From positions 1 through 27,524 of the forward strand of contig JAKAEF010000003.1 of the NCBI GenBank assembly GCA_021820025.1: a stretch of 27,524 nt of DNA, read 5' to 3'. Source of the DNA: a bacterium (GTDB taxonomy: Bacteria > Patescibacteriota > Microgenomatia > Levybacterales > UBA12049). Below are positions 14,338 to 22,749 of the stretch, piece after piece. Position 1 is the first letter of the stretch; each line of letters opens with the position of its first letter. The position numbers and the translations under genes are program-made. A model generated the notes under the pieces. That model was not told where the DNA came from and made no database searches. It saw only the letters and a list, made by a program, of their open reading frames with translations.

Positions 14338-15528
14338 ATGGGTAAAGTTACCTACATTGATGAAGCAAATATAGAGAACAAACGGGTATTACTTCGCGTA
14401 GATTATAATGTCTCTTTAAATGAAGATAAAAGTGAAATAGCAGATGATGCTCGCATCTCTCAATCTCTCCCAACAATTGAATATCTTTTAAAGAATCACA
14501 ACAAAATTATTCTTGTTTCACATTTAGACAGACCAAAAACACGAGATCCAAAACTTTCATTAAAAATTGTCTGCGAGAGGCTTAAAAAATACCTCCCTCA
14601 TATGAAGATTAAGCTTATTGATGATTTTTTAACTGAAGATAAAAAAACGTTTGAGAACCAAAAGCCAGATGAAATTTTTGTATTAGAAAATATTCGTTTT
14701 TATTTAGAAGAAAAAAATGATGATCCTGATTTTGCCAAAAAATTGGCGGCTCTAGCAGATGTGTATGTAAATGACGCGTTTGCAGTCTCTCACAGGCCTG
14801 CAGCTTCCGTTGTTGGAGTCCCTGCGTTAATCCCCTGTTTTGGAGGACTTCTGTTAAAAAGCGAGATAGAAATGATTGGAAAAGCAATTGATGATCCCAA
14901 AAAGCCATTGGTTGCTATTATTGGAGGATCAAAAATTTCTACAAAAATTGCATTAATTCATAAGTTAGTGGAGATTGCAGATTATGTTCTTCTTGGAGGA
15001 GGATTAGCAAATGTATTCTTTAGAGCACAAAGACATCCTATTGGGAAAAGTATTTGTGAATATGAAATGGTTCAAGAAGCAAGAAAATTATTATATTTTG
15101 CCGCACAAAAAAATACGGCAATTATTTTACCCACGGATGTTGTTATTGGAGATCCAAACAATAAAGAAAAAGGAGGCATTGATGTCAGGGTCGGAGATAA
15201 AATTCCAGCAGACATGATGATTTTAGATATTGGACCAGAAACACAAGCACGATTTGGAGCGGTTATTGCAAAAGCAGGAACAATTATCTGGAATGGACCT
15301 GTTGGTCTTTTTGAAAATCCAAATTACAAACAAGGAACAGATTTTATTTACTATGCAATTGCACATAATACTGATGCAGTTTCTATTGTTGGAGGAGGAG
15401 ATACACTGGCTGCAATAAGTAAAAAAGAATATTTAGATAAAATTACTCATATCTCAACAGGCGGAGGAGCAATGCTTGAATTTATTGAAAACGGTACTCT
15501 TCCGGGGATTGAAGCACTTAAGCGCTAA
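14338..15528 (+). CDS. pgk: Phosphoglycerate kinase
   Basis: The enzyme interconverts 1,3-bisphosphoglycerate and 3-phosphoglycerate with ATP. The 396-residue protein is of normal length. It has the N-domain motif RVLLRVDYNVSL, HLDRP, VLENIRFY, VNDAFAVSHRPAASV, the ADP-binding IGGSKISTKI, IIWNGPVGLFE and the C-terminal GGGDTLAA and ISTGGGAMLEF. It starts one base after the fbp stop with no visible Shine-Dalgarno. Because 3-phosphoglycerate is the acceptor of the GT81 family, pgk could also feed the glycosyltransferase two genes upstream of gdhA; that is inference from context. Confidence 0.97.
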   Translation: MGKVTYIDEANIENKRVLLRVDYNVSLNEDKSEIADDARISQSLPTIEYLLKNHNKIILVSHLDRPKTRDPKLSLKIVCERLKKYLPHMKIKLIDDFLTEDKKTFENQKPDEIFVLENIRFYLEEKNDDPDFAKKLAALADVYVNDAFAVSHRPAASVVGVPALIPCFGGLLLKSEIEMIGKAIDDPKKPLVAIIGGSKISTKIALIHKLVEIADYVLLGGGLANVFFRAQRHPIGKSICEYEMVQEARKLLYFAAQKNTAIILPTDVVIGDPNNKEKGGIDVRVGDKIPADMMILDIGPETQARFGAVIAKAGTIIWNGPVGLFENPNYKQGTDFIYYAIAHNTDAVSIVGGGDTLAAISKKEYLDKITHISTGGGAMLEFIENGTLPGIEALKR

Positions 15529-15541
15529 ATTTTTTCTTCTT

Positions 15542-15550
15542 TGCTATACT
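15542..15550 (+). promoter_or_regulatory. Predicted extended -10 promoter of nth
   Basis: TGC-TATACT lies in the 28-nt gap after pgk, its hexamer ending 6 nt before the ATG at 15557. It predicts a leaderless nth transcript and supports this start over an in-frame ATG at 15476 inside pgk. Confidence 0.55.
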
Positions 15551-15556
15551 TACTCC

Positions 15557-16252
15557 ATGACAAGACAAAAAGCATATGAGCTTTTTTATTTACTAAAAAA
15601 ACATTATCCAAAGGCAAAAATGATTTTGCAATGGAGTAATAATTGGGAACTTCTTGTCTCGATTATTCTATCTGCTCAATGTACAGATAAAAAAGTCAAT
15701 GAAGTAACAAGTAGGCTTTTCCCGAAATATTCACAAAAACAAAAAAAATTCGAGGACGACTATAACGAATATAAAAAGACAATCACTCTCCCCACTCCCC
15801 AACTTATTGAACTTGTCAATTTTGCCTCTATTCCCCTCTCCGAATTAGAACAGGATATTAAATCAACAGGTTTTTACCATAATAAAGCAAAAAATGTAAA
15901 GGCAGCAGCAAGAAAAATACTTGCTGATTTTAAAGGAATTTTACCTAAAACAATTACTGAATTAACAACAATTCCTGGCGTAGGACGCAAAACCGCAAAC
16001 GTATTTCTTGGCAATGCGTATCACATATCTGAAGGCATTGCTGTTGACACTCATGTAAAAAAACAGGCACAAATATTTGGATTAACCAAAGAAAAAACAC
16101 CTGAAAAGATAGAGCAAGACCTGATGAAATTATTTGAAAAAAAAGATTGGTTTACTCTGACGTATTTACTTATAGAACATGGAAGAAATATGAGAAAGAA
16201 AAAACAAGATAGAATGCATTGCGACAAGCCAAACTGCATTTTAGGCGTATGA
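15557..16252 (+). CDS. nth: Endonuclease III-like DNA glycosylase, [4Fe-4S] motif degraded
   Basis: The protein removes oxidised pyrimidines and nicks the resulting abasic site. From the ATG at 15557 it has 231 residues. The helix-hairpin-helix TTIPGVGRKTANVFLG carries the catalytic Lys, and AVDTHVKK carries the catalytic Asp. In E. coli Nth the C-terminus binds an iron-sulphur cluster through four cysteines after HGR. Here the sequence after HGR is NMRKKKQDRMHC-DKPNC-ILGV and stops, leaving only two cysteines in the wrong spacing, so the cluster is probably lost. The start is supported by the extended -10 ending 6 nt upstream. Its stop overlaps the next start as ATGA. Confidence 0.9.
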   Translation: MTRQKAYELFYLLKKHYPKAKMILQWSNNWELLVSIILSAQCTDKKVNEVTSRLFPKYSQKQKKFEDDYNEYKKTITLPTPQLIELVNFASIPLSELEQDIKSTGFYHNKAKNVKAAARKILADFKGILPKTITELTTIPGVGRKTANVFLGNAYHISEGIAVDTHVKKQAQIFGLTKEKTPEKIEQDLMKLFEKKDWFTLTYLLIEHGRNMRKKKQDRMHCDKPNCILGV

Positions 16253-17085
16253 TAAAAAATAAAAATTTTCTACAAAATATTCCCATTATGGTTGCGGTCT
16301 TAACATGTTTTTTTCTTATTGGAATAGTATTTTTATTACTTCATTTACTTAATCTCTTCCCAATAAAAGATAAGATTGTCCCTTTGGTAAGAGTTACTGA
16401 TATCTTGGTTGGCTTGACGATTTATCTAAAAACTTCTATTGATTTTGCAATTTTTATTGGAAATCTTATGAAAAAATATACTGGTATAAAAAATAGAATC
16501 GCAATAGAAACAGGCACTGCCTTTGGAAATGGGGTTGGGACCATGCTTGTTCTTATTATCTGGACGTTTTTTAAAGAAGTTCCCCTTCTTATGGCAGTGA
16601 TGATTATCCTCGCTTCTTTAGTTCTTTTATTACTCGCAGAGGAAAGTCTTTTTGATTTTTTACAAGAAATACCCTCCCCCTCTCTTGGCCAAAAAATAAT
16701 AAAACCTTTTCTTTTTATACTTAAAAGAATAAATAAAATATTCTCCCCTATTACGAGACTTATCCTCCCTCATGCTAAAAATAAATCGTTTTCTTCATTA
16801 TCCTTTCCTAAACTTCTTCTATTCTCATTTTCAATCCCCTTTATCTTAGGCCTTGATGACTTTGCTGGGTATATTCCTCTTTTTTCAATAATTAATATTT
16901 TCGGATTCGCAATTGGAGTTTTTTTGGGACATATGATTCTTAATATCGCTTTATTTGCTTCTCCATCCACTACCATTAAAATTGTTCGTCTTCCTATTAT
17001 TTTAGCTTTTGGTGGTTTAGCTTTTATTGCTATTGCCCTATGGGGATTTTATGATGTATCGGATCTTCTTCTCACTATTTTTTAG
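16249..17085 (+). CDS. Multi-pass membrane protein, possibly LysE/CadD-superfamily transporter
   Basis: This 278-residue protein has about seven hydrophobic helices. Two segments resemble each other: LKTSIDFAIFIGNL followed by TAFGNGVGTMLVLIIW, and FILGLDDFAGYIPLF followed by FAIGVFLGHMILNIAL. Each has a small residue, an acidic S/G-I/L-D-F/D-A step and then a Gly-spaced helix. Such a repeat with an acidic motif is typical of LysE-superfamily exporters (CadD, MntP and relatives), hence the tentative call; no substrate can be named. The start at 16249 overlaps the nth stop as ATGA, which is preferred over an in-frame ATG at 16219 inside nth. Its 3' end overlaps the convergent DUF4012 gene by 11 bp. 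Confidence 0.6.
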   Translation: MIKNKNFLQNIPIMVAVLTCFFLIGIVFLLLHLLNLFPIKDKIVPLVRVTDILVGLTIYLKTSIDFAIFIGNLMKKYTGIKNRIAIETGTAFGNGVGTMLVLIIWTFFKEVPLLMAVMIILASLVLLLLAEESLFDFLQEIPSPSLGQKIIKPFLFILKRINKIFSPITRLILPHAKNKSFSSLSFPKLLLFSFSIPFILGLDDFAGYIPLFSIINIFGFAIGVFLGHMILNIALFASPSTTIKIVRLPIILAFGGLAFIAIALWGFYDVSDLLLTIF

Positions 17086-19780
17086 AGAATTTCATTATAA
17101 AGGACGTATCTTTAGCCATTGTTGTTAGAAAATTAGCATTTGTTTCTGAAGTAGTAATAAATGAAGGGCCAGATAATAGTTTAAAAGAAGGTGGATAAGT
17201 TAACGAGAATGTAAATGGATAAGAATCTGTTCCTGGTTGTTTAAAGTAGGCAAAACTATAGCCAAAAACAGGCTTACTTGTATCTATTTTTTGAGCATAG
17301 TCATAGTCAATTGTTATTGATCTTGTGGTTAACGGATTGGTAATTACCAAAAAACCATAAAGGGTTTTCCCATTTTCTTCTGTTTTCTCTACTTCTAATC
17401 CAACTGGGGGGATAAATCCTTTTTTTTCATAGACAAGAAAGTCAGTAACTGCAGGAACTATTACCTGTTCTTGACCATTTATGATTATCTTTTTAAGAGC
17501 GGCTCCTTCAGGAAGAATAAATCGTAGATAACTTTTATATTCACCTGCTGGCCATGTTCCTTTGCTTGTATTTGCTATTTTTAGTGTAACTGACCCTGAG
17601 ACTACACCACTGTCTGCAATATTTACAGACTGAGAGACTTCTCTAGTAATCCAGTAATTAACTTTATCTACTCCTAAATTCGCTTCATTTATTCCTAAAA
17701 AATCATTTACAGTATTTTCTTCATTCTTTCTTGCGTCCCAGAGAGAAGAAGATAAATTATTTGCTGTAAATAATTCTTGAGTTGAAGCATTTGAGAAAGC
17801 AAACAACATATGCTTTTGCTGTATCGATTCAATTAATTGATTAATAAAAGTTATTCCAATACTATTTTTTTCTGACAGTTTATTTTGTATTGCAATAAAA
17901 AGACTACGTAAAAAATCCTTTTTTTGGGTAGATCCAGGGAAAAAGTTTTTCTCTGCATGATTTTCTGTTAGAAGGAACATATTCTGTGCTGTTACTGTTT
18001 CGTTATAGTCAGGGACATATACACTTCCCAATCCCTTTACTAAATTTTGAACAAAAGATAAATCAATCCCAATTACTCCATCAACTTGTTGTCCTGTTTC
18101 TTGTTGAAGCAAAAAGGCGGCCATATAGGCATTTTTCGTAAAATCAACATCAAAATTACTATCTCTTAAATATAAATGAACAGATGGAAGATATCTTCGT
18201 ATTGCAAAAGGAGGCTCTATATGCCCTTTTAATTGTCCGTCTGCATCATAGACATCATGAATAGTAAAATTAATAACCGATGCATGATTAAGCGTTAATA
18301 ATCCATATGATCCAATAAACCCTCCTCCCGGTCGCAGCTCTGTATTATTCTGAAACAAAACCAAATACGTTTTTTGTTGCTGCATACCAACAAGATTTGG
18401 GATACTATCTAAAACATTAAAAAAGGGCGCAAATGATACAATTTGGGAAAACTTTTCTTCATCTTTTGCAGAGAGTGCACCCTCCCCTTTTACTTTTTCT
18501 AATTGCAAAACTACTTCTTTTCCATTATTTATTACTTTCGCAAGATCCTCTGCAGAAATCTTTTTTTGCCCTTTTAAAATATCTTTAACATCTTGTATGG
18601 TTGTTGCTCCTAAAAAAAGTGATGAAGCTATTTGTTTCCCTGTTTGTATTTTTTCCGCAAATATATCTACAATTTTTTGTTGATGTAAGACTCCCATTTC
18701 TAAAGACACTATTGTTTGCGCTTTTTGTGCTGCAGATAACAGATTTTGTGCAAGTTGAGCATTACTTTCTGATTGAGGAATATTACCTTTTTCTAAATCT
18801 GCTACTGTCCACTTAATAGCCGCATAACTTCCTCCTCCTGTAATCGCAAGGACAACTATAGGCAAAAGTAAAATACTTACAATAAAAATAGCTAACAATA
18901 AAGAAAATCTTTTTATATTTATTTTCAAGGTAAAAAGACTTTTTTTTGTTTCTATTATATGTCCTTTTTTATCTTCTCCATAAAAGTTTGCATTCGCTGA
19001 TTCTGGAAGTGATTTATAATAACTTTCTATTTCTTCTATAACAGAATAATTCTCTGGCAATAATGCACTTGCATTTAAAGGAAATTCTCTATTTTTTTCT
19101 TGTGATGATTCATAAAAATCAATGCGCAATAGAGGATTTATTTTTTGTAGGGAATGCGCAAGCATGAGCTCTGTGACAAACTCTTTTTTCCCTGCAAAAT
19201 ATATTTTTTTCGTGTTAGGTAAAGCAAATGCAACACGAAGGACTTCTCGAATCATATCTGAGAAAGCAATTGGATAAAGGGCGTTAAGTCCCATGTTGGG
19301 CAAATGGAGTCTTCCCTGCTCTTTTGCTTTTAGAAGCATCTCTTCTACTTTGTCTTCTTGAACATTCCTCTTTATTTTGCCAAAAAGATCTCCCAAAACA
19401 ATAATTGTTATTATTTTACTTGCAAGTAAATGATACTTTGATGAAACCTGACTTTGTATTTTTTGAGGAATAAGTAGCAATATTTTTGCTGAATCTGCTT
19501 CAGCCTTGGTGATAAGTTGAGGAAGCAACTCCTCTAGCTCTTTTACAGAACTAGGGATGAAGAATATGTGAGAATATGGATCGTGAGGAATTGCAGGAAG
19601 CTCTTTGCCAAAGGGCAAAAATAAAAGGTTTTTAGCTTCTGTTGGTTCTTTTCCCCCTACCAAAACAGTTTGCAAATGATCTTTTAGTTTTGCATAAAGG
19701 GCAATACCAATACTCCCCTCTTTATCTATTATGAGGATTGGAAGCACATTCACCACTTCTGCGGTAATGGAGGATGTCAT
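17075..19780 (-). CDS. DUF4012 surface protein with degenerate Rossmann-like N-terminal domain
   Basis: This 901-residue protein has a cytoplasmic N-terminal part (about 1-230) with alternating strands and helices like a degenerate nucleotide-sugar epimerase fold (ILIIDKEGSIGIALYAKL, SHIFFIPSS, SDMIREVLRVAFA) but no intact GxxGxxG. One transmembrane helix follows at about 290-312 (SLLLAIFIVSILLLPIVVLAI). The outer part contains the DUF4012 core: LVLFQNNTELRPGGGFIGSYG, then FTIHDVYDADGQLKGHIEPP and LRDSNFDVDFTKNA. DUF4012 proteins lie near polysaccharide and cell-surface genes in CPR and Gram-positive bacteria; their function is unknown. Here the flippase and the O-antigen-ligase-like gene are close by. 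Its own promoter overlaps the end of rnhA. Confidence 0.85.
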   Translation of the reverse strand: MTSSITAEVVNVLPILIIDKEGSIGIALYAKLKDHLQTVLVGGKEPTEAKNLLFLPFGKELPAIPHDPYSHIFFIPSSVKELEELLPQLITKAEADSAKILLLIPQKIQSQVSSKYHLLASKIITIIVLGDLFGKIKRNVQEDKVEEMLLKAKEQGRLHLPNMGLNALYPIAFSDMIREVLRVAFALPNTKKIYFAGKKEFVTELMLAHSLQKINPLLRIDFYESSQEKNREFPLNASALLPENYSVIEEIESYYKSLPESANANFYGEDKKGHIIETKKSLFTLKINIKRFSLLLAIFIVSILLLPIVVLAITGGGSYAAIKWTVADLEKGNIPQSESNAQLAQNLLSAAQKAQTIVSLEMGVLHQQKIVDIFAEKIQTGKQIASSLFLGATTIQDVKDILKGQKKISAEDLAKVINNGKEVVLQLEKVKGEGALSAKDEEKFSQIVSFAPFFNVLDSIPNLVGMQQQKTYLVLFQNNTELRPGGGFIGSYGLLTLNHASVINFTIHDVYDADGQLKGHIEPPFAIRRYLPSVHLYLRDSNFDVDFTKNAYMAAFLLQQETGQQVDGVIGIDLSFVQNLVKGLGSVYVPDYNETVTAQNMFLLTENHAEKNFFPGSTQKKDFLRSLFIAIQNKLSEKNSIGITFINQLIESIQQKHMLFAFSNASTQELFTANNLSSSLWDARKNEENTVNDFLGINEANLGVDKVNYWITREVSQSVNIADSGVVSGSVTLKIANTSKGTWPAGEYKSYLRFILPEGAALKKIIINGQEQVIVPAVTDFLVYEKKGFIPPVGLEVEKTEENGKTLYGFLVITNPLTTRSITIDYDYAQKIDTSKPVFGYSFAYFKQPGTDSYPFTFSLTYPPSFKLLSGPSFITTSETNANFLTTMAKDTSFIMKFSKK

Positions 19781-19786
19781 AAATCT

Positions 19787-19815
19787 ATTGTAGGAGACTC
19801 ACAAATTATTGTCGA
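19787..19815 (-). promoter_or_regulatory. Predicted promoter of the DUF4012 gene
   Basis: On the minus strand, TCGACA (19815-19810), a 17-bp spacer and TACAAT (19792-19787) end 6 nt before the ATG. Both hexamers match five of six consensus positions. The -35 lies inside the 3' end of rnhA. Confidence 0.6.
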
Positions 19816-20218
19816 GGGCAAGGTTTACCATCCTATCTGCTTCTTTATTCTTTTCTCTTGGAATATGTGTATAAGTTATTTTTACCCTTAATGCAATCTC
19901 TATTTTTCTAATTTTGATCATTATTTCCTGCAAGTGAGGCTGTTTAATCTTATAGATCCCCTTTAATTGCTGACATGCAAGTAAACTATCCATAAAAAAG
20001 TTTATTCCCGAAATATCACCGATTAATTCCCGATTTTGAGCAATCCATTCTAGTGAGGCAAGAATAGCAGAATATTCAGCCACATTATTGGTTGTTATCC
20101 CAAGTGTCTTTCCTATTTTATGTATTGGGGTATCTTCTTCTAAAATAACAACGCCTAAGGCTGCAGGGCCGGGATTGCCTCTGGATCCTCCATCAGTATA
20201 AACAGAAAGTGTTTTCAT
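19799..20218 (-). CDS. rnhA: Ribonuclease HI family protein
   Basis: This 139-residue RNase H-fold protein would degrade RNA in RNA-DNA hybrids. It starts MKTLSVYTDGGSRGNPGPAA with the first catalytic Asp, has the Glu in NNVAEYSAILASLEW, the second Asp in FFMDSLLACQQLKG and the final acidic residue in HIPREKNKEADRMVNLALD. It is the shorter form without the basic handle region of E. coli RNase HI, as in many Gram-positive and archaeal homologues. Its start overlaps the flippase stop as ATGA, so it is translated from the flippase transcript. Confidence 0.93.
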   Translation of the reverse strand: MKTLSVYTDGGSRGNPGPAALGVVILEEDTPIHKIGKTLGITTNNVAEYSAILASLEWIAQNRELIGDISGINFFMDSLLACQQLKGIYKIKQPHLQEIMIKIRKIEIALRVKITYTHIPREKNKEADRMVNLALDNNL

Positions 20219-21435
20219 TTTTTAATTGTCTGTATTCGCACAAAAAGTGCTCCAAGCACTAATGCTTCAGATATGCCTGTAATTATAGCAGATGCAGTAT
20301 AACTTGCCTGAGGGATAAAAATTAGATTAAGGATAATATTAATAATAGCCACCAGGGAATATACCCCTGCTAAAAACATTTGCTGTTTTTTTGCAACCAG
20401 TACCCATTGCAAGATGCTTGTAACGAAAAATAAAGGTAAAGAAAGAGTTAGTATGCGCAAGGGGACAGAAGCACCAATAAAATCATGCTTGATAAGACCA
20501 ATCAATGGAGCAAATAGCATAACTGGAATCATTACAAATAATGAGAGCAGAGCAAAAATGCTCATATATTTATATATATGTTTTTCTAATTCTTGTTTAT
20601 TCTGCTGTTGAAGAAGAGAGGGGTATAATGCGTTGGATAAAAAGAGGGGGAGAGCAATAAAAAAATCAAAAAACTTGTAGGACATATCATAAAGAGCAAC
20701 ATCTGTAGAAGGCTTTAAAGCAGAGAGAATAATCATATCTATTCTAAAATAGATTAAATTACACACAAGCATAAGGGTTATCGGCAATGTTTCAAAAGTA
20801 AGTTGTTTAATAAAATGTGTGTCCAATTGAAAAGGAAACATATTTTCTTTTGTAAAAAAGAGAGCAAGTGCACTTTTAACAACTCCTCCTAATATATAAG
20901 CAAGGAAAACAAATACTAAGGAATAGGGGAATAAAGTAGCAATAAAAACAAATAGAAGTGTCGCTAATGATCCAATAATTGAGGCTATCATAAAGTACTC
21001 ATACGAAAGATCTCTTTGAAAAAGAGCGAGGGCGGTATAGGTAAGTGCTTCTGTTATAAGAGTAAACGAAAACAGGGATATTCCATTTCTTACCTCAGGA
21101 GAAAATCCAATATGGGTAGTTGGGTTATACGGCAAAAACCATGCTAAGACGTTTATTGCTAAAATAAGTAAAGTTGCAAGTATAACCCTCGTATAAAAAA
21201 GGTCTTTAAACTTAAGAATATTGTTTTCTTTTTGTAAAAATATTGCATTTAAACCAAAGTCTGCAAATAAATAAAAGAGAGAGACGTAAGCTGTAACTTT
21301 TGCAAAATCTCCGTATGCAATAATACCAAAATGTCTGGCAATAAGAATTGTAATTAAAAAGCTGCTTCCTGATGTTGCAATTCTTGCAATAAGTTGAAAT
21401 AGAGTATTATGCGCAATTTTTTGTACCAAACTCAT
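20215..21435 (-). CDS. Polysaccharide/lipid-linked oligosaccharide flippase (Wzx/MATE-like)
   Basis: This 406-residue protein has about 12 hydrophobic segments and begins MSLVQKIAHNTLFQLIARIATSGSSFLITILIARHFG, the typical opening of the MOP/polysaccharide-synthase family; GDFAKVTAYVSLFYLFADFGLNAIF fits the second helical pair. Such proteins flip undecaprenyl-linked sugars across the membrane. The O-antigen-ligase-like gene lies 21 nt upstream and the DUF4012 gene downstream, so a cell-surface glycan role is likely. The extended -10 TGC-TACAAT ends 6 nt before its ATG. Confidence 0.85.
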   Translation of the reverse strand: MSLVQKIAHNTLFQLIARIATSGSSFLITILIARHFGIIAYGDFAKVTAYVSLFYLFADFGLNAIFLQKENNILKFKDLFYTRVILATLLILAINVLAWFLPYNPTTHIGFSPEVRNGISLFSFTLITEALTYTALALFQRDLSYEYFMIASIIGSLATLLFVFIATLFPYSLVFVFLAYILGGVVKSALALFFTKENMFPFQLDTHFIKQLTFETLPITLMLVCNLIYFRIDMIILSALKPSTDVALYDMSYKFFDFFIALPLFLSNALYPSLLQQQNKQELEKHIYKYMSIFALLSLFVMIPVMLFAPLIGLIKHDFIGASVPLRILTLSLPLFFVTSILQWVLVAKKQQMFLAGVYSLVAIINIILNLIFIPQASYTASAIITGISEALVLGALFVRIQTIKK

Positions 21436-21441
21436 GAGGTT

Positions 21442-21450
21442 ATTGTAGCA
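21442..21450 (-). promoter_or_regulatory. Predicted extended -10 promoter of the flippase gene
   Basis: On the minus strand TGC-TACAAT has its hexamer ending 6 nt before the flippase ATG. It lies in the 21-nt gap after the ligase-like gene. No good -35 is seen. Confidence 0.55.
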
Positions 21451-21456
21451 TGTCTT

Positions 21457-22749
21457 TTACAGACTCCAGCAAAAGGCAAAAATGATTACTGTTAAAAGTT
21501 GGCCCTGCTGTAATGTTAGAAAGTAGTGATCTAATTGTCCAAGAATAAAAAATTGTGAAAGAAATAAAAATCCTAATAAAAAATACTCTTTTTTAGTCGA
21601 TTTTTTTATTAAGACAACCAAGCGTTTTATTGTCTTATAAAAAAACAATAAACTTAAGAAAAAACAACATACTCCTGTTTCTGTCAAACTTAAGAAAAAA
21701 ATATTATGGACTGGTTGAAGTAAGAAGACATGGCTCGAGCTCGGAGTTTGTGATAAATTTATCAAAAAATTAGCGAACCCTACACCAAAAAGAGGACTAT
21801 TTTTAAACATTTCCCATGCCCTTGAGATTAAAAAAATTCTTTGAGTAACTGACTCATCTGACAATGATATATTTTCTAATCTTATAAAAGAATGCGATGA
21901 AATTAAGAAAAATCCAATGGTAAAAACTAACGTAATAATTCCTGCAATAAGAATTCTTATGTTTTTCTTAATTTTTAAGTTAATTATTAGAAGATATAAA
22001 ATTGTAAAAATCCACAGAATAATAGTTATTCTACTTAAAGAAAAGAACAGAGCAGTACTTCCTAGCAAAAAAGAAATTATAAAAAAAAGTTTATAAAAAA
22101 TATTTTTTTCTTTAAATATCTTATAAAAGAGAAGCGTACATCCAAATAGCAGAAAGGCTGCTAGAACATTAGGGTGGGGGAAAGTACCATAGGGACGAAG
22201 AATTAATTGCCCATATAAAGATGCATTTGCAATCCCCGGAGTACTTGCGCTAAATGTTCTTTCTCCAAAAAAATAAAAAAATCCACCGACTGATCCCTGA
22301 ATAATATATTGCCAAATTGCAAGAATACTTTCAAAAATAATTCCAAAAGACAGGGGAAAGGCGAGTAATCTTAAAAAATCTTTACCTTTTAAAAAATTAA
22401 GCAGAGCATTCCATAACAACACATATTCAATTAATTTTAATAAACTATACCATCCAGACAAGGGTTGTACAGACAAATAAATTCCCAGAGACAAAAGTAA
22501 TAAAAAAAAGACAAATGTAGGTGAAGTAAAAAATTTCTTTGTTGCAGAAACAATAAACAAAATTGCAACAATGTCTGTTATGTAAAGAGTGGGGGAGAGA
22601 TAATCAATCCGAAGACCATTAATAAACGCGAAGTTGGGCCAAAAGTGTTTTCCAAGTTGAGTAGGCAATAAAAAGACAAGAAGAACAAAAAGGAGCGATT
22701 GAATTTTATTGTTTTGGATAAATCGTAAGTACTCGGTCACGGCCTTCAC
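21457..22749 (-). CDS. O-antigen ligase / polymerase-like membrane protein
   Basis: This 430-residue protein has about 11 hydrophobic helices. A short hydrophilic loop near the middle is followed by FGVGFANFLINL and then LLQPVHNIFFLSLTETG; the last block matches the Wzy_C-type periplasmic loop of O-antigen ligases and polymerases (HNxxL...E.G). The N-terminus FLLPTQLGKHFWPNFAFI followed by DYLSP is a form often seen in CPR genomes. It would polymerise or transfer lipid-linked glycan. The frame has no ATG near its beginning: the start is GTG at 22749 or at 22740, overlapping jag by up to 44 bp, so the exact N-terminus is uncertain. Confidence 0.8.
   Translation of the reverse strand: MKAVTEYLRFIQNNKIQSLLFVLLVFLLPTQLGKHFWPNFAFINGLRIDYLSPTLYITDIVAILFIVSATKKFFTSPTFVFFLLLLSLGIYLSVQPLSGWYSLLKLIEYVLLWNALLNFLKGKDFLRLLAFPLSFGIIFESILAIWQYIIQGSVGGFFYFFGERTFSASTPGIANASLYGQLILRPYGTFPHPNVLAAFLLFGCTLLFYKIFKEKNIFYKLFFIISFLLGSTALFFSLSRITIILWIFTILYLLIINLKIKKNIRILIAGIITLVFTIGFFLISSHSFIRLENISLSDESVTQRIFLISRAWEMFKNSPLFGVGFANFLINLSQTPSSSHVFLLQPVHNIFFLSLTETGVCCFFLSLLFFYKTIKRLVVLIKKSTKKEYFLLGFLFLSQFFILGQLDHYFLTLQQGQLLTVIIFAFCWSL

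Noticed and set aside
19866..19874. TGTGTATAA, a relaxed DnaA box (TTATNCACA)
   Set aside because: It lies inside rnhA, 7 kb from dnaA; about one such match is expected by chance in a window of this size.
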